This document shows, piece after piece, positions 30,912-43,611 of a stretch of DNA of 64,000 bases (within the stretch, counting starts at the first letter, position 1; the number at the start of each line of letters is the position of its first letter). The notes beneath the pieces were generated by a model. The model worked only from the letters and a program-made list of their open reading frames with translations. It made no database searches and was not told where the DNA came from. This DNA comes from Picochlorum sp. 'celeri' (lineage: Eukaryota; Chlorophyta; Trebouxiophyceae): assembly GCA_010909725.1 (NCBI GenBank), contig JAACMV010000008.1, positions 1 through 64,000 of the forward strand. Reading direction: 5' to 3'. Both the position numbers and the translations under genes were made by a program.

Positions 30912-31490
30912 CGTTCGCTTTGAGATCGATTCAAGGAGTCAGCGCAGGTTTCGATCTGGCTGACAACTTCCAGCCTCCTATGGTATATTCAAATCTATTC
31001 GCCAAGATCGTGCACTAGACACTCTCAAATGTACATGAATTCCAGATAAAATATAATAATGATTATGAATTACCCACATTGTTGAGTTGAACGGAGGAAG
31101 AGACTGATGCGCCTGCTACTGGCAATTTCCTGACCAGGTCCTGGCCATCACATTCGGCAGGGGCACGTTGGATCTGATCCAACAGATCCTGTAGCTTGGT
31201 TGGGTGCGCCAAAAAGTGGTTGATCCCCAGCATGCTAACAGTGCCGTTATCCAGGGATATGTATCGGCAATGAATGTGTGTCCTGTGTCTCCTTTTTCGT
31301 CCGTTTGCTGGTGGGCGCCTCGGAAAATACAGGTGGGTCATCCCCATCCTGATGGGCCCATCAGGCGAATCATGTGACCGGGCTGCTTACGCATATTTCA
31401 ATTTTCTGTTGTCGCCGATGGTATCTGATACCGGTCCGAAGAACCTCGAGACTCAGCATTCATACCCCATTTATAATTTTGACTGGAATC
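30912..31490. other. Intergenic region GH9 / importin-5
   Basis: Divergent promoter space for two genes. It also contains a 94-codon minus-strand open frame (31347-31063), which is listed separately as doubtful. Otherwise I see nothing distinctive. Confidence 0.4.
31063..31347 (-). CDS. Small hypothetical protein (doubtful)
   Basis: An ATG-started frame of 94 codons, ending NNVGNS. The middle part (HCRYISLDNGTVSMLGINHFLAHPTK...) has balanced composition, and the downstream half is helix-like (KLQDLLDQIQRAP). I recognise no family. It lies upstream of, and antisense to, the importin-5 gene with no clear splice partner. It could be a small gene, one exon of a longer one, or chance. Confidence 0.3.
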   Translation of the reverse strand: MGMTHLYFPRRPPANGRKRRHRTHIHCRYISLDNGTVSMLGINHFLAHPTKLQDLLDQIQRAPAECDGQDLVRKLPVAGASVSSSVQLNNVGNS

Positions 31491-34400
31491 ATGGCGGACA
31501 TAATGACCGCCCTACACGGCGGAGACGCTGTTGCGTTCGAAACGCTGCTGCAAATGCTCATGGCGACTGACAACGAGCAGAGATCACAGGGAGAAAAAGC
31601 ATTTCAAGAGCTTCAGAACAGACCAGATGTCTGTGCTAACCATTTAATTCGTGGTCTGAGGTCTGCTGACAGGGCCGAGTTGCGAAGTTTGTCTGCTGTC
31701 TTGTTGCGACGGGTATGCTGTGAATACTGCCTAGTGGTCCTTTTCATTCGAATTTGTCCTGATGGCAGTTTCATTACTCTTGTTGCTGTAGGTGATAACG
31801 CGAGATGAACCGTTGTGGCCGAAAATCTCTGCGCCTGTGAAGCAGACGATCAAGGGCGAACTGCTGGCGTGTCTGCAGCACGAGCCAGAGCGGAGCATCA
31901 CGAAAAAGGTTTGCGACAGCGTGAGTGAAATAGCTGCTGAAATATTTGACGAAGTCAAAATCGAAGTTATGAAGAGGCTGAATGTAGACAAGGAGACTGA
32001 CCAAGTGACGCAGCATGCAGCAGAGATTTTTCAAAAGGAAAGTCAGGGTTGGCCAGAATTGCTTCCTTTCATTTTTCAATGCGTTCAATCGGGAAATACA
32101 GGTCATGCTGAGAGCGCATTTTTAGTTTTTGATCAGTTGGCCCGGTTTTCTATCGACCAACTGGCACAATATCTGGGAACCATCCATGGAGCACTGTCTG
32201 CTGGTCTCTCGAATCCGTCCCTGGATGTGAAAATAGCTGCATTCAGTGCGACCACAACTTTTATAGGATGTCTGGAAAAGCAATCTGATAGAGAAAAATT
32301 CCAGTCTTTGGTTCCTGCCCTGTTGGGGGTTCTTGGGGATGCACTCAATTCTGGGGATGAGATTGCTGCAAATACTGCGGTTGAGAGGTTGATTGAGGTG
32401 GCAGACGAGCACCCGCGATTCTTGAGGAAGCAAATTAATGAGGTTGCTGGTGCGATGATCAAGATAGCGGAGGCGGACTCCTTAGATGATGGCACTAGGC
32501 GTCTGGCGGCTGAATTTTTGGTCACATTGTGCGAGGCTCGAGATAAAGCCCCAGGAATGATGCGAAAGCTTCCTCAGCTTGTGCAGCAACTCTTCAATTG
32601 TTGCGTAGCATTTTTGCTAGAGATAGAGGACGATCCAGAGTGGCACTCAGCCGAGGATGAGAAGTTTGAAGATGCTGGCGAAACAGAACTCTTTGAATTT
32701 GGGCAGGAATGTCTTGACCGGATATCGATCTCCATCGGGGGAAAATCAATGCTTCCAGTGGCTGGACAGTCTTTTTCATTATTGATGGCGGATGGAGACT
32801 GGAGAAAGCGACATGCCGCTCTTGTTGGCCTCGCTCAGATTGCAGAGGGCTGCGAGAGGGTCATGAAACAAGAGCCAGTCATGTCAGAGCTCGTCGCTAT
32901 GTGCATCAAGGGTACCAGTGATCCTCATCCAAAAGTTCGATGGGCTTCTTGCCAGGCGTTAGGTCAGCTTTGCACCGATTTAGGCCCAGAGTTGCAGGAG
33001 TCTCATCATGAGACAGTCCTGAGGGGATTGATTGGGCTGATGGACGACTTTGACAACCCACGGGTACAAGCCCACTCATGTGCGGCGATCGTCAATTTCG
33101 CGGAAAGCTGCGATCAGGATGTGATGGCACCGTATTTGGACGACCTCATCACTAAGATTCTTGTGCTATTGCAGAAGGGGCGTAAGAATGTTCAAGAGGG
33201 TGCACTTACAGCAATGGCCTCCATTGCGGACTGCTCGGGCGACTATTTCATCAAATATTACGATACTTGCGTTCCACTTTTGAGGCATATTTTGGAGAAT
33301 GCCAACGACAAATCCTACCAGATGATGAGGGCTAAAGCATTGGAGTGCATCTCCCTGGTTGGGATGGCGGTTGGAAAAGAAAGATTTGCTGCTGATGCCG
33401 GTAGAATCATGCAATATATTCAAAACGTCTTGAATATGGGCATCGAAAACGATGATCCTTTCGGCTCATATATGCTGCAGGCTGGTGCCAGAATCTGTAC
33501 TGCCCTCGGCCAGGACTTCATACCATACTTGCCTGTGATGATGCCGAAGATGCTAGAAATAGCGGCAGCAAAACCCGATTTTAAAGTGGATGACGCAGAC
33601 GATGAGGCAGACAATGGTGACGAAGACCTGGAGACTTTCTTTGTTGCAGGAAAGAGGGTCAGTTTGCATACATCTGCGTTGGAAGAGAAGGCAACTGCAT
33701 GCAGTATGCTGTGTTGCTTTGCCTATGAATTGAAAGAAGGATTTTGTCCTTACGTTGAACAAGTCGCCGAAATAATGATACCGCTTTTGAAGTTCTACTT
33801 CAATGAGGAAATTCGGATAGCATCTGCACAGACGTTGTCAGAATTGTTAAGGTCCTATGTTGAGGGTGCTGGAAAGGGCATGGGACCAACAGAAGATTCT
33901 TGTAGGCAGCTGCTAGGCCGAATGTGGCCGCAACTAGTGGACTCTCTTGCGAAAGAAGTAGACCCAGACGTAGTGCAAGTAATGTTGACAAGTGTGGACG
34001 AGTTAGTTGATGTGGCCAAAGGCCCAGCTTTGATGCCCTTGGATCTCATGGCTCCAGTATTTGACGCGTTCAAGACTGTTCTGAATGATTACGAAGAAAG
34101 GAGGATGATTAGGATGGAAAGGACTGAAGGAGAAGATTTTGATGCAGAGGAAGAGGAGGCCCTTGAGGAGGAGCATGAGGCTGAAAGCGAACTTTTGGAT
34201 GCCCTGGGGAATTGCCTGTCCACAATTCTGAGGCTGTATGGAGATGCCGCGCTTCCTTTTGTCGAATCTCTGCTCCCTGCATTCTATGAGCTCATGAAAG
34301 AGTCTAGATACACGGAAGAAAGAAGAGTGGCTCTCATTGTCCTGGACGACATCATTCAGTACTCCCCAGCCGGTGCTGCCAAGTACGTGCAACAAGTCTT

Positions 34401-34971
34401 GCCATATCTTTTGAGCGGAGCAGGCGATCCAGATGCTGGAATACGACAATGTTGTGTATATGGGCTTGGAAGAGCGGCCGAGCACAGAAAGTTCGATTTC
34501 GAACCCCACGTCCAAGATGCCATTCGAGTAGTTCTTGCAATGCTGAATGATCCAGCAGCCCGCTCAGTTGATAATGCAATGGCGACAGAAAATGCCGTAG
34601 GGGCGCTTGGAAAAATTTTGGAATTTCATCCCAATCTTGCTGATCCATCGTTGGGCACAGTATTTGTGCAGAATCTGCCATTGGTGGAAGACGAGGAGGA
34701 AGCACGGATTGTGCACCCGCAGCTGGTGAGGCTCGTTTCTGCCAACGATTCCAGAATTCTCGGTCAAGGCAACTCAAATCTCCCCAAAATCATGGAAGTC
34801 TTAATCAGAGTTGTTGGATCGGGTGAGAAACTGGTACAGGCTAACGATGTACCTGAGATGGCTACTTTGATCAACCAATTGCGGGGCGCCTTCCCGGATC
34901 ATTTCGAATCTTGCGTTGGGGCCTTGAAGCCCAAACAGCAGGAGGCCCTGATGAAGGCCCTAGGATCATAA
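31491..34971 (+). CDS. IPO5: Importin-5 / karyopherin beta-3
   Basis: Nuclear import receptor for ribosomal proteins and histones. Two exons, 31491-31712 and 31792-34971 (1133 aa), joined CGACGG|GTATGC to GCTGTAG|GTGA in phase 0 so that LLRR continues to VITRDEPLWPKI. It is built of HEAT repeats over its length (family about 1,100 aa). Recognisable parts include RSQGEKAFQELQ near 30, SDPHPKVRWASCQALGQL near 455-472, a long acidic loop (DDADDEADNGDEDLE) near 675 and EGEDFDAEEEEALEEEHEAESELLDALG near 855-880, which corresponds to the acidic cargo/Ran-handling loop. TGTAA lies at 35024. Confidence 0.93.
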
Positions 34972-35076
34972 GGGTGGGATCCCTCATTGCCATATCGATT
35001 AAGACCTAAAGTTTATTTCCGTATGTAAAGATTACTTCACATGCTGCATTCGTCTCGATAGGTGCTTTGGACGGCA

Positions 35077-37065
35077 ATGGCTGTGAGGGGCCGTTCGAAG
35101 GCCCATGGCGTAACAACTGTCCCGAAGAGAATAGGAGGCGAGATTCAAACACAAGATTCACACAATAATAATGTCAACTCACCACTAGTGGGTCCCACCC
35201 ATTGTCCTCACGTGCAGGCGTGGAAGGAGGAAAAGGGCGAGAGACTGACACAGTTGCTTGCAACGCTTCTGTGCCAGTGCAATGAGCCATGTTCTGACGC
35301 GTACTCTGTCCGAAATAGTGCTTCAAAACGCGAGCTGCCGGCGACCGTGATACCTGGAAGCACCATGGCGTGTGTGGACTGTCAGCTAGTAGCTGAAACA
35401 CCAAAGGAGCTCACGAGGAAACACGGCAATAAAAGGTCAAAAGCTCACGATATTTTTCTTGATAGGAAGCTTAGGGAGCTCTATTGCACTAAATGCGATG
35501 ATTATGTATACCTAGATGATTTTGATGTCGTCATGTACGCATTGAAGAACAAAGGCACAGGTCAAGCTTTGGCACCTCTGGTCACCTCGAGCAGTGGAGG
35601 GCCAAAGGCTGCCCAGGGAGAGGGCAGCGTTAGCGGTGGTGCGCATCAGACGGAAGATTGGAAGTCAGATTCTGGAGATGATGAAGTGATTCTGTCCGAG
35701 TCACTTGACGTAAAGAGTGAAGAGTTTGTGAATGTGTCCAACAAGGACACATGGCCTCTGGGCCTTCGAGGAATGAATAATATGGGCAACACGTGTTTCA
35801 TGAATTCCATACTCCAAGCATTTATCCGAACTCCAAAGATTAGAGACTATTATTTACAAGGAAGGCATTTTAAAGGGAATTGTAGAGTGTCAGGGGAAGG
35901 AGGACGCTGTGTAGAGTGCGAGTTGGATGCCGTCATCTCCAAGGTCTTCAGTGGAGAGCGGACTCCATATTCGCCGGTGAACTTTTTACATACCTGGTGG
36001 ATGATGGCAGGTGGGATTTTGAGTGGTTATAAGCAGCAGGATGCCCACGAATTTTTCCTCTTCATCCTGCAAATGTTGACAGGCCCCAGCAGTATAGCCA
36101 CGACCCTCTTCATTGGGCAGATGGAGTCGCACATATTCTGCCAGGCGTGCGGGAGAACATCAGTGCAAAACGACGAGTTTTCGCATTTGTCGCTAGATGT
36201 CTTGCCTCCCGCCGGCCTCCTTCCTCAGCCCATTGTCCCAAAGTCCAAGGCAAAGCCCATCCGACGTGCAAAGAGAAGCAAGGGGAGCAAGCAGGCAAAG
36301 TCTGGGTCATCTCAAGTTTCTGTTTCGGCATCACAGAGCGCTCTGCAGAATGTATCGGATATCCCGTCGGTAAGGACAGTTTCAGAGACCGGTATAGACG
36401 ATATTCATGATACATTGTCCTCCCCGGGCAGGAAACATCTTCGAGATGAGGATGACCAAAATGGGGCTCCATGCCAGGAGAAGGTTCATTGGAATCATCC
36501 ATCCCTAGCAGGATATCTTCATTGGCCTGGAGACTCGTTGTTGGGATGCTTGAGGCGTTTCACCACGCCTGAGATCTTGGACTCGGGGACTCACAACTGG
36601 ACGTGTACAGACTGCAATGCAAAATCTGGAGCAGCAAAGCAAATTTCTATCCTCAGATTGCCCCCGATTCTGACTCTGCACTTCAAAAGATTTGAGCATA
36701 TTGGAGGCACGCAGGCTCGGGGTCGCAAATTAGAAACTTTCGTGGCCTTTCCACTGAACGATTTGGACATGTCGCCCTACCTGACATCCAGAATATCACT
36801 GGACCGGCACCGAGTGAGGAAGAGCCAGGGCTTTGTTAGCAATGCCAATTTCGTGTACGATGCTTTTGCGGTCATTTGCCATCGGGGTACCTTCCAAGGA
36901 GGCCACTACGTGACATATGTGCGGTGTGATGACAACAAATGGTACCTGTGTGATGATGCCTTTGTGATCGAGGTGCCGGAGGACGTCGTGCGGAATTGCC
37001 AGGCCTACATGGTTTTGTATTCACTCCAGAGTATCTCGCCATGGCGTCTTAGACAACAAAAATAA
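35077..37065 (+). CDS. UBP22: Ubiquitin carboxyl-terminal hydrolase, UBP22/Ubp8-like
   Basis: SAGA-type deubiquitinase expected to remove ubiquitin from histone H2B. From the ATG at 35077 it has 662 aa. The N-terminal ZnF-UBP finger spans about 45-165 (CPHVQAW, CVDCQL, HDIFLDRKLRELYCTKCDDYVYLDDFD). The USP domain begins GLRGMNNMGNTCFMN, with the catalytic Cys near 240; KQQDAHEFFLFIL and the EFSHLSLDV segment follow, and the catalytic His is in FQGGHYVTYV near 607. A Ser/Lys-rich insert (about 380-460) splits the USP domain. The BRE1-type H2B ligase is encoded 22 kb away. The start could lie in an upstream exon, because TCGATAG|GTGC just before looks acceptor-like. TGTAA lies at 37088. Confidence 0.9.
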   Translation: MAVRGRSKAHGVTTVPKRIGGEIQTQDSHNNNVNSPLVGPTHCPHVQAWKEEKGERLTQLLATLLCQCNEPCSDAYSVRNSASKRELPATVIPGSTMACVDCQLVAETPKELTRKHGNKRSKAHDIFLDRKLRELYCTKCDDYVYLDDFDVVMYALKNKGTGQALAPLVTSSSGGPKAAQGEGSVSGGAHQTEDWKSDSGDDEVILSESLDVKSEEFVNVSNKDTWPLGLRGMNNMGNTCFMNSILQAFIRTPKIRDYYLQGRHFKGNCRVSGEGGRCVECELDAVISKVFSGERTPYSPVNFLHTWWMMAGGILSGYKQQDAHEFFLFILQMLTGPSSIATTLFIGQMESHIFCQACGRTSVQNDEFSHLSLDVLPPAGLLPQPIVPKSKAKPIRRAKRSKGSKQAKSGSSQVSVSASQSALQNVSDIPSVRTVSETGIDDIHDTLSSPGRKHLRDEDDQNGAPCQEKVHWNHPSLAGYLHWPGDSLLGCLRRFTTPEILDSGTHNWTCTDCNAKSGAAKQISILRLPPILTLHFKRFEHIGGTQARGRKLETFVAFPLNDLDMSPYLTSRISLDRHRVRKSQGFVSNANFVYDAFAVICHRGTFQGGHYVTYVRCDDNKWYLCDDAFVIEVPEDVVRNCQAYMVLYSLQSISPWRLRQQK

Positions 37066-37167
37066 TGAATCTTAATCTGCAATGGCGTGTAAGAATTGTA
37101 CAACGGAACGTTACTTTCGACAAGTAGACAGGTTTGAAATTCGCACCTTTTTCTAGTGGAGTAAAAT

Positions 37168-40100
37168 ATGGTGAAACTGTCTGGATTCACGTCGGTGAAT
37201 CCGACTGAAAAGGATGAGGAAGGTCTTTCGCCAACATTGGAAGCCGAGGAAGCGGCTGTGATCGAATCGTATGAACAGGGAATTCAAGCTGCTCTGGACG
37301 GCCATGTGCAGGAAGCTGAGGTACGATTGTTGTGAAATAAAGTCTATCTCAAGCGTGAAATAATCAATGGTGGCTTTGACTCGTAGGAATGTTTTCGCGC
37401 GGTCCTGTCGAGCGAGCTGGTTGTGAGAGGAGCAACTGAACAGTTGCAGCGTTTGGAAGTTCTGTCGGCGAAAAATTTGGCAATAACGGTCGGGAAACAA
37501 AGCGACCGTATTGAAGAAGCGATCAAACTTTTTCGTGAGGCAATCGAGAAGAATCCAGAGGATTCAGGGCTTATAGACCGGTATGGGACTCTTGCTGCCA
37601 GACTTGGAGAATGGAATGCCTCAAAGGACGCTTTCCTGACCGGTTTAAGCCTAGACAATGAACATATAACGATGAAAATGAAACTGTACGAGGTTTTGAG
37701 ACACTTGCAGGATTATCAAACTCTGTATAGGATTTCCCAATTTCTTCCACGTGGCACTCGGAGCAGTCTAGGATGTAGGAATCTGCTTGGGGACATCCCA
37801 CAAGCCATCAAGTATGATGAGGCAATGGATGATGACAAAGAAGCGAACAAATGTTGTATCACGGTATCTAATTGGATGGAGTTATTGAATGAGGTGGGAG
37901 CACGGATGTCTTCCGAAGAGAGACCTACACCCCTCATCAATATTCTTGTGACTAACTGTGACGATATTGTCCTTGAGCTGGATGGGACCACGGACGCCGA
38001 TTTGGAGGAAAATGGCGCGGAAGTGATAGAATTAGAGGAGAAAGGAACGGATCAGAGTGGGTCAGGAGGAGTAGAAGAGACACACCAGGACAAAAAACTG
38101 AAAGTAGCGCAAAATTCACCTCGGAAAACAAGGTACGAAGTTGCACATGCGCACAGTCTTTTCTAGGACAGCGGATGAAACTTTATTTTCTTATTACAGG
38201 AGGTTAAGGGGTAATTCGACTCCTGAGCGTGCAAGCCCGCAGCTAGATTCGACATCAAATCCATTCAGTTTTATTGACGGGTGGATGGACAAAATCCAGG
38301 AGCCGTCTGGCTCCCCTGTGGGAAGCTGCTCTACGCCAGCATTGGCAGAACGTATAAAAGATTGCCCAGTGATGGAATCAAACCCTGCTCTTTTATTGCA
38401 CTGTACTGGCTGTGATTGGACGCTAGACTCACTGTGTGAGCTGCTTCTTTTGTATTTTTTGCAGTCTGAGGACCTGAATAATTTAGAGGACCAGGGCAAG
38501 GACAGCCTGATCGATATATGCCGGTCTATGAAGCGGAAACTTCCACTGGAGTATGCTCTAAGGTTGACCGAATGGCTCATTGATGGCCTCGCTAGCATCA
38601 AAGCATCCACAGATCTTGGGGATTCAAGCATGGCGCAGGGGAAGTTTGAATCGCTCCAGAAATTGGCTGAAAACTTTTTGAGGACCTGCGCGGCCACCAT
38701 GGAGCCCCAATTAATGGAGAATATGTCTGGTGGAAATGATCAAGGTATGTGGAGAGCTAGGTACTTATTCGCAAAGGCCAAGTATTTTGAGATTTTAGAG
38801 CGGATGGAAACAGCAAAGCAGTACTTCTTGGAATGCTTGGATGCCATTGGATGCTCTGAAGAAGACTTACGCCTCGGCCATGTGACTGAAGATAACATAG
38901 TCAGTTACTCTAGGGTGAAGTTCAAGTATGATACTCTCGATGTGCACAGCGAGATTCACAAGGTAAGGGATCTTCCAGCCACTCCGGATTCTCAGACGAG
39001 AGTGGACTCTCTTGCCAGCACTATATTATCCGGCCCAGAGAGAGAGGCCTTCATGCTGTCCATAGATCGAATAGGCTGGTCTAACATTCTCAGAGAGCTC
39101 CATGATGCGGCTTATCGGGTACAAAATGTACGCGTGTGCATCAAGTGCCAGATACGGTTGTTGAATGCCAACTTGCCCTCAGCCACATCGAATGACATGA
39201 AGACAGCGAGAGAGCAACCAGAAGAATATGTGCAGCCTCTTTTGAGCACATCATTCATGAATGTCATCATGAATTCCATCAAGATAGAGAATATTGTTTA
39301 TCACACAGACATCTCAAGTGTTTTCGAGGACTTTGAAACGGAGATCTTTAGGGATGTTTTAAGACGACTTCTTCTGGTCATGCATGCATCGTACCAATTG
39401 CTGAGCGCTGAAGCGGATCATGTAGGGAAGAAAAAAAATCTCAAGGTGCTTTTATCGCATTGTTGTGCATTTTTCATGGCCCTATTGCCACTAGAATGGG
39501 ACTCGGATCAGGGTTTGGATGTTGTTGGGGTATTGGATGATTCTTTTAGAGCCCTTGGGCAAGTAGATGCCCTCCTATTCAGAAAGTCTCTTGTGCCATA
39601 TTGCGCCATCCCATTTCTTGTCAGGATTAACAATTGCCAAAGCAAGCATGATGTGGAAGACCATCGCTTTGGTCTCTTGAGTGAGCTAATTCAGCATCTA
39701 TTAAGATTTGCCTTTGGGGTCATATTGCCGGCAGCAGAGAATCCTGAAGCCATTCGTTATGTGACATCATTCGGTAGTTATGACCACCGGAACCCGAGGT
39801 GCATAGAGGAACTGATTGTTCTGTGGCCCTTCTGTGACGAGCACTTTTCATCTCTGAGCAAGCAAATGTTGAAAAAGAGAGGAGGGGAATTTTTGGAGAA
39901 ATGCTATCTTGTAGCTGCCGAAAGTTTGCCCATGGCCACGAGGCATCAGATGATTACTGCTTTGGACAAATTTGGATTGCTCATCCCGCCAAAAATTGGA
40001 GATTCCAATGTCACAGCTGATGTTGCCCCCAGATCAGATTGCACTGATCAGGAGCGAATGGACATCGATCCGAAATGCGAAATACAACGTGATGCTCTTG

Positions 40101-42719
40101 CTGTATACAGTACAGTCTTCCACTACTATTCACGCGTTTATGCCCCTGATTTATCTGCTCTGCAACGGCAAGAAGGAAGATTGCTTGATAAGTCTGACAG
40201 AGATTTTGAGAGTAAGATGGATGCATGTATCTGGGACTTGACCTTCAACAGAACGCGCTTTGAGAATTGGCAGGAGCTTGCAGAATTTCATCAAGGTCTG
40301 GCGGAGTGGATCCTAGATGAATGCATGATGGAGGGTCGACAGTTGACCCACACAGAGTCTCTGCGCGTCTCTAGGCATCGTAATATTGGTTATTGGTGTT
40401 CGTATTTCGCTATTAAATACTCGGAGCTCGAATGGAATTCCCAGGGTATGACGCAATATCGCCAAGGGCTGATGAGCAACATATTTGAGTTCTATGGCTT
40501 CTCCTTGCTGAATCATATCGCAGATGCTCCACCAGAGTTTGATCAATGCTTCAAAAAACCTAAAGAGGAAGATCAAGGCATTCTAAACATTTTAAAGAAT
40601 GCTTTGGATGCTTTTATAGGAGTGTCTCGGGTTTGTCCCAATAATTGGTCGTCCCATTTGTTCATTGGCATGTGCCTAAAGCGTCTGGGTCACAAACCTT
40701 CAGTGTATATGCCTCCCCTTGCACACGCATGCCAGCTAGCGAACGAAGAATTTGGGGCTATAATTGATCCAATTTATGAGATACATGCATGCAGACTCGA
40801 TTTACTGGAATCTCTTTGGGACTTTCGCAGCAATTCTCTCACAGCAGGGTTGGATGATGAAACAAGAGAGGAAATTCTGCATCAATGTGCCTTGTACTCT
40901 TTTCGCGAGAAGCCCGGAATCTCAGCCGATAATATGCAAGAAAGAGTCACAGAATTATACACAGACGCGATCGAAGCCATGGAATGGTGTCTGGAAATAG
41001 ATTCGCATTACTACAAGGCATCACTGCGGTACGTTCTTGGTCCTATGCTGGTATTCATTTGACTGACTCCGGTTGACTTGAGCTTCTTGCACTCCATTTT
41101 GTAGGCTTGGGAAATCAGAACATTACAGCCCTGAGAAACGCTTTGATTTTCTAAACAGTCTGTTTAGCAGAGGCAAAAGCGAATTTGTTTTTAACATGTG
41201 GCGCATTGTCACAAAAGGTCAAAATGTGCAAAAGTCCAAGGATAAAAAGAAACGAGCCCTTCGAAGGGAAGATGTTTTGGTTGATACACCATACTGCAGT
41301 CATCATGATGCTGTGACACGGGTTATAAACGGTACTCTGTACGCAGATATCAATTTTGAGGGTGTCTGTGCAAAGCCCAGCCAAAGAATGGTTGGCATTG
41401 GCCTGGAAGAAGATGCCCAGTTTCCGCGCATCTTTCGTGGAAAACTGAGAAAAGCTCTCTTGGAATACATTTCAATCATCAGAATTTTAGGAGCAGCTGA
41501 CGTATTGGATAAAATCATCATGTATTTGGGAAACGGTGGCCAAGGAATCTTCAACACAGAGGAATTTCGAGACATTTCTGCAGTGTGCCAGGGCTGTAAA
41601 CTCGTCTTGAACATCTCCAAGTTGGACTCAATGTTCCCTGCCTTGGAGCTCCTGGAATTAAAGAATCCAACTGTGTTCATTTACAACCGCGAGCCCCTGC
41701 CAATGTTCTCGGAATGCAACGCCCCTGTTGAGCACCAATTGAGCTCCCTAAAATCCATGTACAATGTGTTTCTGAAGTATCTCTTCTCAGAGGAGGAAGA
41801 ATGGCTGTCGACCGTCGTGCAGCCTGTAAGCAAGTATCTGCTGTGGAAAGTTCGACAAGGTGATACGTCTGACGAGATGTTTGGGAAGTTTTTCATCACA
41901 AAAAAGAAAGGCACCAGGGTTTTGGGGCAGTATGCATGCCTATACATAAGGCGCCTCGTGGATCTGTCAGAAGCAGAGACACTTCTTGATGTATATCAAG
42001 AATTTTTCAGACTTCAAGGAAACACATCGCCCAAAAATCCCGGCGAATATCTAGGCATGATTCTGTGTATGAATGTATGGCCAGTATTGAGGGATCTTAT
42101 TCAAAAGGACATACAGGTGTGCACAGAGCCCACCACGCAGATTCCTGCTCCTGCAACGGATTTGGGGACTTCAGGGATCAGTGAAATGTCTGGACTGACC
42201 TCAACGTGTGATATGATATCATTGTACGCGAGAAATGTCATGGGGTATGCCTCTCAGAGCATGGGTGATGATTTCACAAAGCAGCTACAGGAGGCTCTGT
42301 GCAGCACCATGCCTCTAGTAGACAATTTAATTCAGCAAGTTGTACAGGCTCGGAAACGAAAGGAACTCGGAGATGCTAGCTTTCAGATAAGTATCCAAGA
42401 ATCCAAGGATTTCCTGGGCTTGTCCCCTCAAGAAGAGAGCAGAGGAACTGAGCTGGACACAGACCAGCCCGTTCAGGAGCAAGACGTGCATCAAGAGGAA
42501 CACAAAGATGTTGAAATCACAGAGGATGAAGATCATGCCAAAGAATCATCCCCCACCGTCCCTCCTGAGAATGCTTCACCAGCTGGCGAATCCTCTGCAG
42601 AGGATGTTTGCCAGAGGATGCAGAGTACAGAGAATGAGACTGCACCTGTATTTGGAGGTGGCATCGCTGCTGAGGCCATCATGGCAGCCATGAGAGAAGC
42701 GGAAGATACGCAGAACTGA
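37168..42719 (+). CDS. CABIN1 / HIR3-like histone chaperone subunit
   Basis: Large TPR-type protein resembling plant calcineurin-binding protein cabin-1-like, a HIRA (H3.3 chaperone) complex subunit. Four exons: 37168-37320, 37387-38132, 38200-41028 and 41105-42719 (1780 aa). Three donors are GTACG (GTACGA, GTACGA, GTACGT), and phases 0/2/2 all close. The N-terminus has TPR-like helices (AIKLFREAIEKNPEDSGLIDRYG near 95). Mid-protein are FAKAKYFEILERMETAKQYF and SHLFIGMCLKRLGHKPSVYM, and near the C-terminus NMWRIVTKGQ followed by an acidic, Ser/Glu-rich tail. No catalytic motif is seen. The family call rests on length, TPR pattern and these segments, so it is less certain than the exon model. 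Confidence 0.75.
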
Positions 42720-42789
42720 TATAATTAATTAATTATTGCATGAATTGTGACAGATAAAGAAACGGCAGCCACATTTGTACGTTGCAGCC

Positions 42790-43575
42790 ATGGTGTCAAC
42801 AAGGAGGTCGAAATCCCATCCTGCTGATGCCGCATACGTAAAAAATAGGAATCATACGAACATAATACCTCAGCATATGACTTCAGAAGGAACACCAACG
42901 CCGAGTAGCGCGACTGCAGGAGATGAGCGGCATGCAACTTTGACGGATTCAAAGCCCATAGACAATGCGCTGATCAATTCCATTGCAGATGTTTTCCAAT
43001 CTCAGAAAAGCACTGGAAAAAGTACATCTGGTGCGCCAGTGTCGATTGCAGGCTTATCGTGGAAACCAGATGTGAGCATTGTGCCTGAGAGGAGGAGTTC
43101 AGGCCAGGAGAAGGCTTCGGCAGGTATCGACACAAAGCATGGCAACTCGTACAAGGCGATTGAAGCATCGAGTCGGAGGAGATTGCCACCTAAAAATGCC
43201 TCTAAGGATTGGTTCCAGCTACCTACGCAAGAGATAACTGGCCAATTGAAAACAGATTTGAGGGTGTTGAGGCTTCGATCAGCATTTGATCCAAAGCAAT
43301 TTTACAAAAAGTTTGACGAAACAAAATTTCCTACTCAGTTCCACGTTGGTACTGTTGTTGAACCAGCAGCAGACTTTTATTCATCCAGGCTTACAAACAA
43401 GCAGAGAAAGAGTACCATGGCCGAGGAAATCATGCATGATCCATACCTCTCCAGTGTTAGGAAGAAGAGGTACAACCGCATCCAGGATGATGCAGGCTAC
43501 TGGTCCCGAAAGCCTCGAGGTCGGAAAACTGACAATCCGCGGATGAAGAAGAAACCCAGGAAGGCCAAGCATTGA
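42790..43575 (+). CDS. FCF2: rRNA-processing protein FCF2 (TDIF2-like)
   Basis: Nucleolar factor of the small-subunit processome. Single exon, 261 aa. The conserved FCF2 region fills the second half: KDWFQLPTQEITGQLKTDL near 140, RSAFDPKQFYKKFDETKFPTQFHVGTVVE near 165-195 and FYSSRLTNKQRKSTMAEEIM near 200-220, then a basic tail (KKRYNRIQDD...MKKKPRKAKH). The first half is low complexity and unconserved in appearance. It follows CABIN1 by 70 bases on the same strand and converges on the fatty acid hydroxylase gene with 36 bases between. Confidence 0.9.
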   Translation: MVSTRRSKSHPADAAYVKNRNHTNIIPQHMTSEGTPTPSSATAGDERHATLTDSKPIDNALINSIADVFQSQKSTGKSTSGAPVSIAGLSWKPDVSIVPERRSSGQEKASAGIDTKHGNSYKAIEASSRRRLPPKNASKDWFQLPTQEITGQLKTDLRVLRLRSAFDPKQFYKKFDETKFPTQFHVGTVVEPAADFYSSRLTNKQRKSTMAEEIMHDPYLSSVRKKRYNRIQDDAGYWSRKPRGRKTDNPRMKKKPRKAKH

Positions 43576-43611
43576 TTCATCTCCTAGAGCAAGTCACGCG
43601 AGTGGCCTGGT

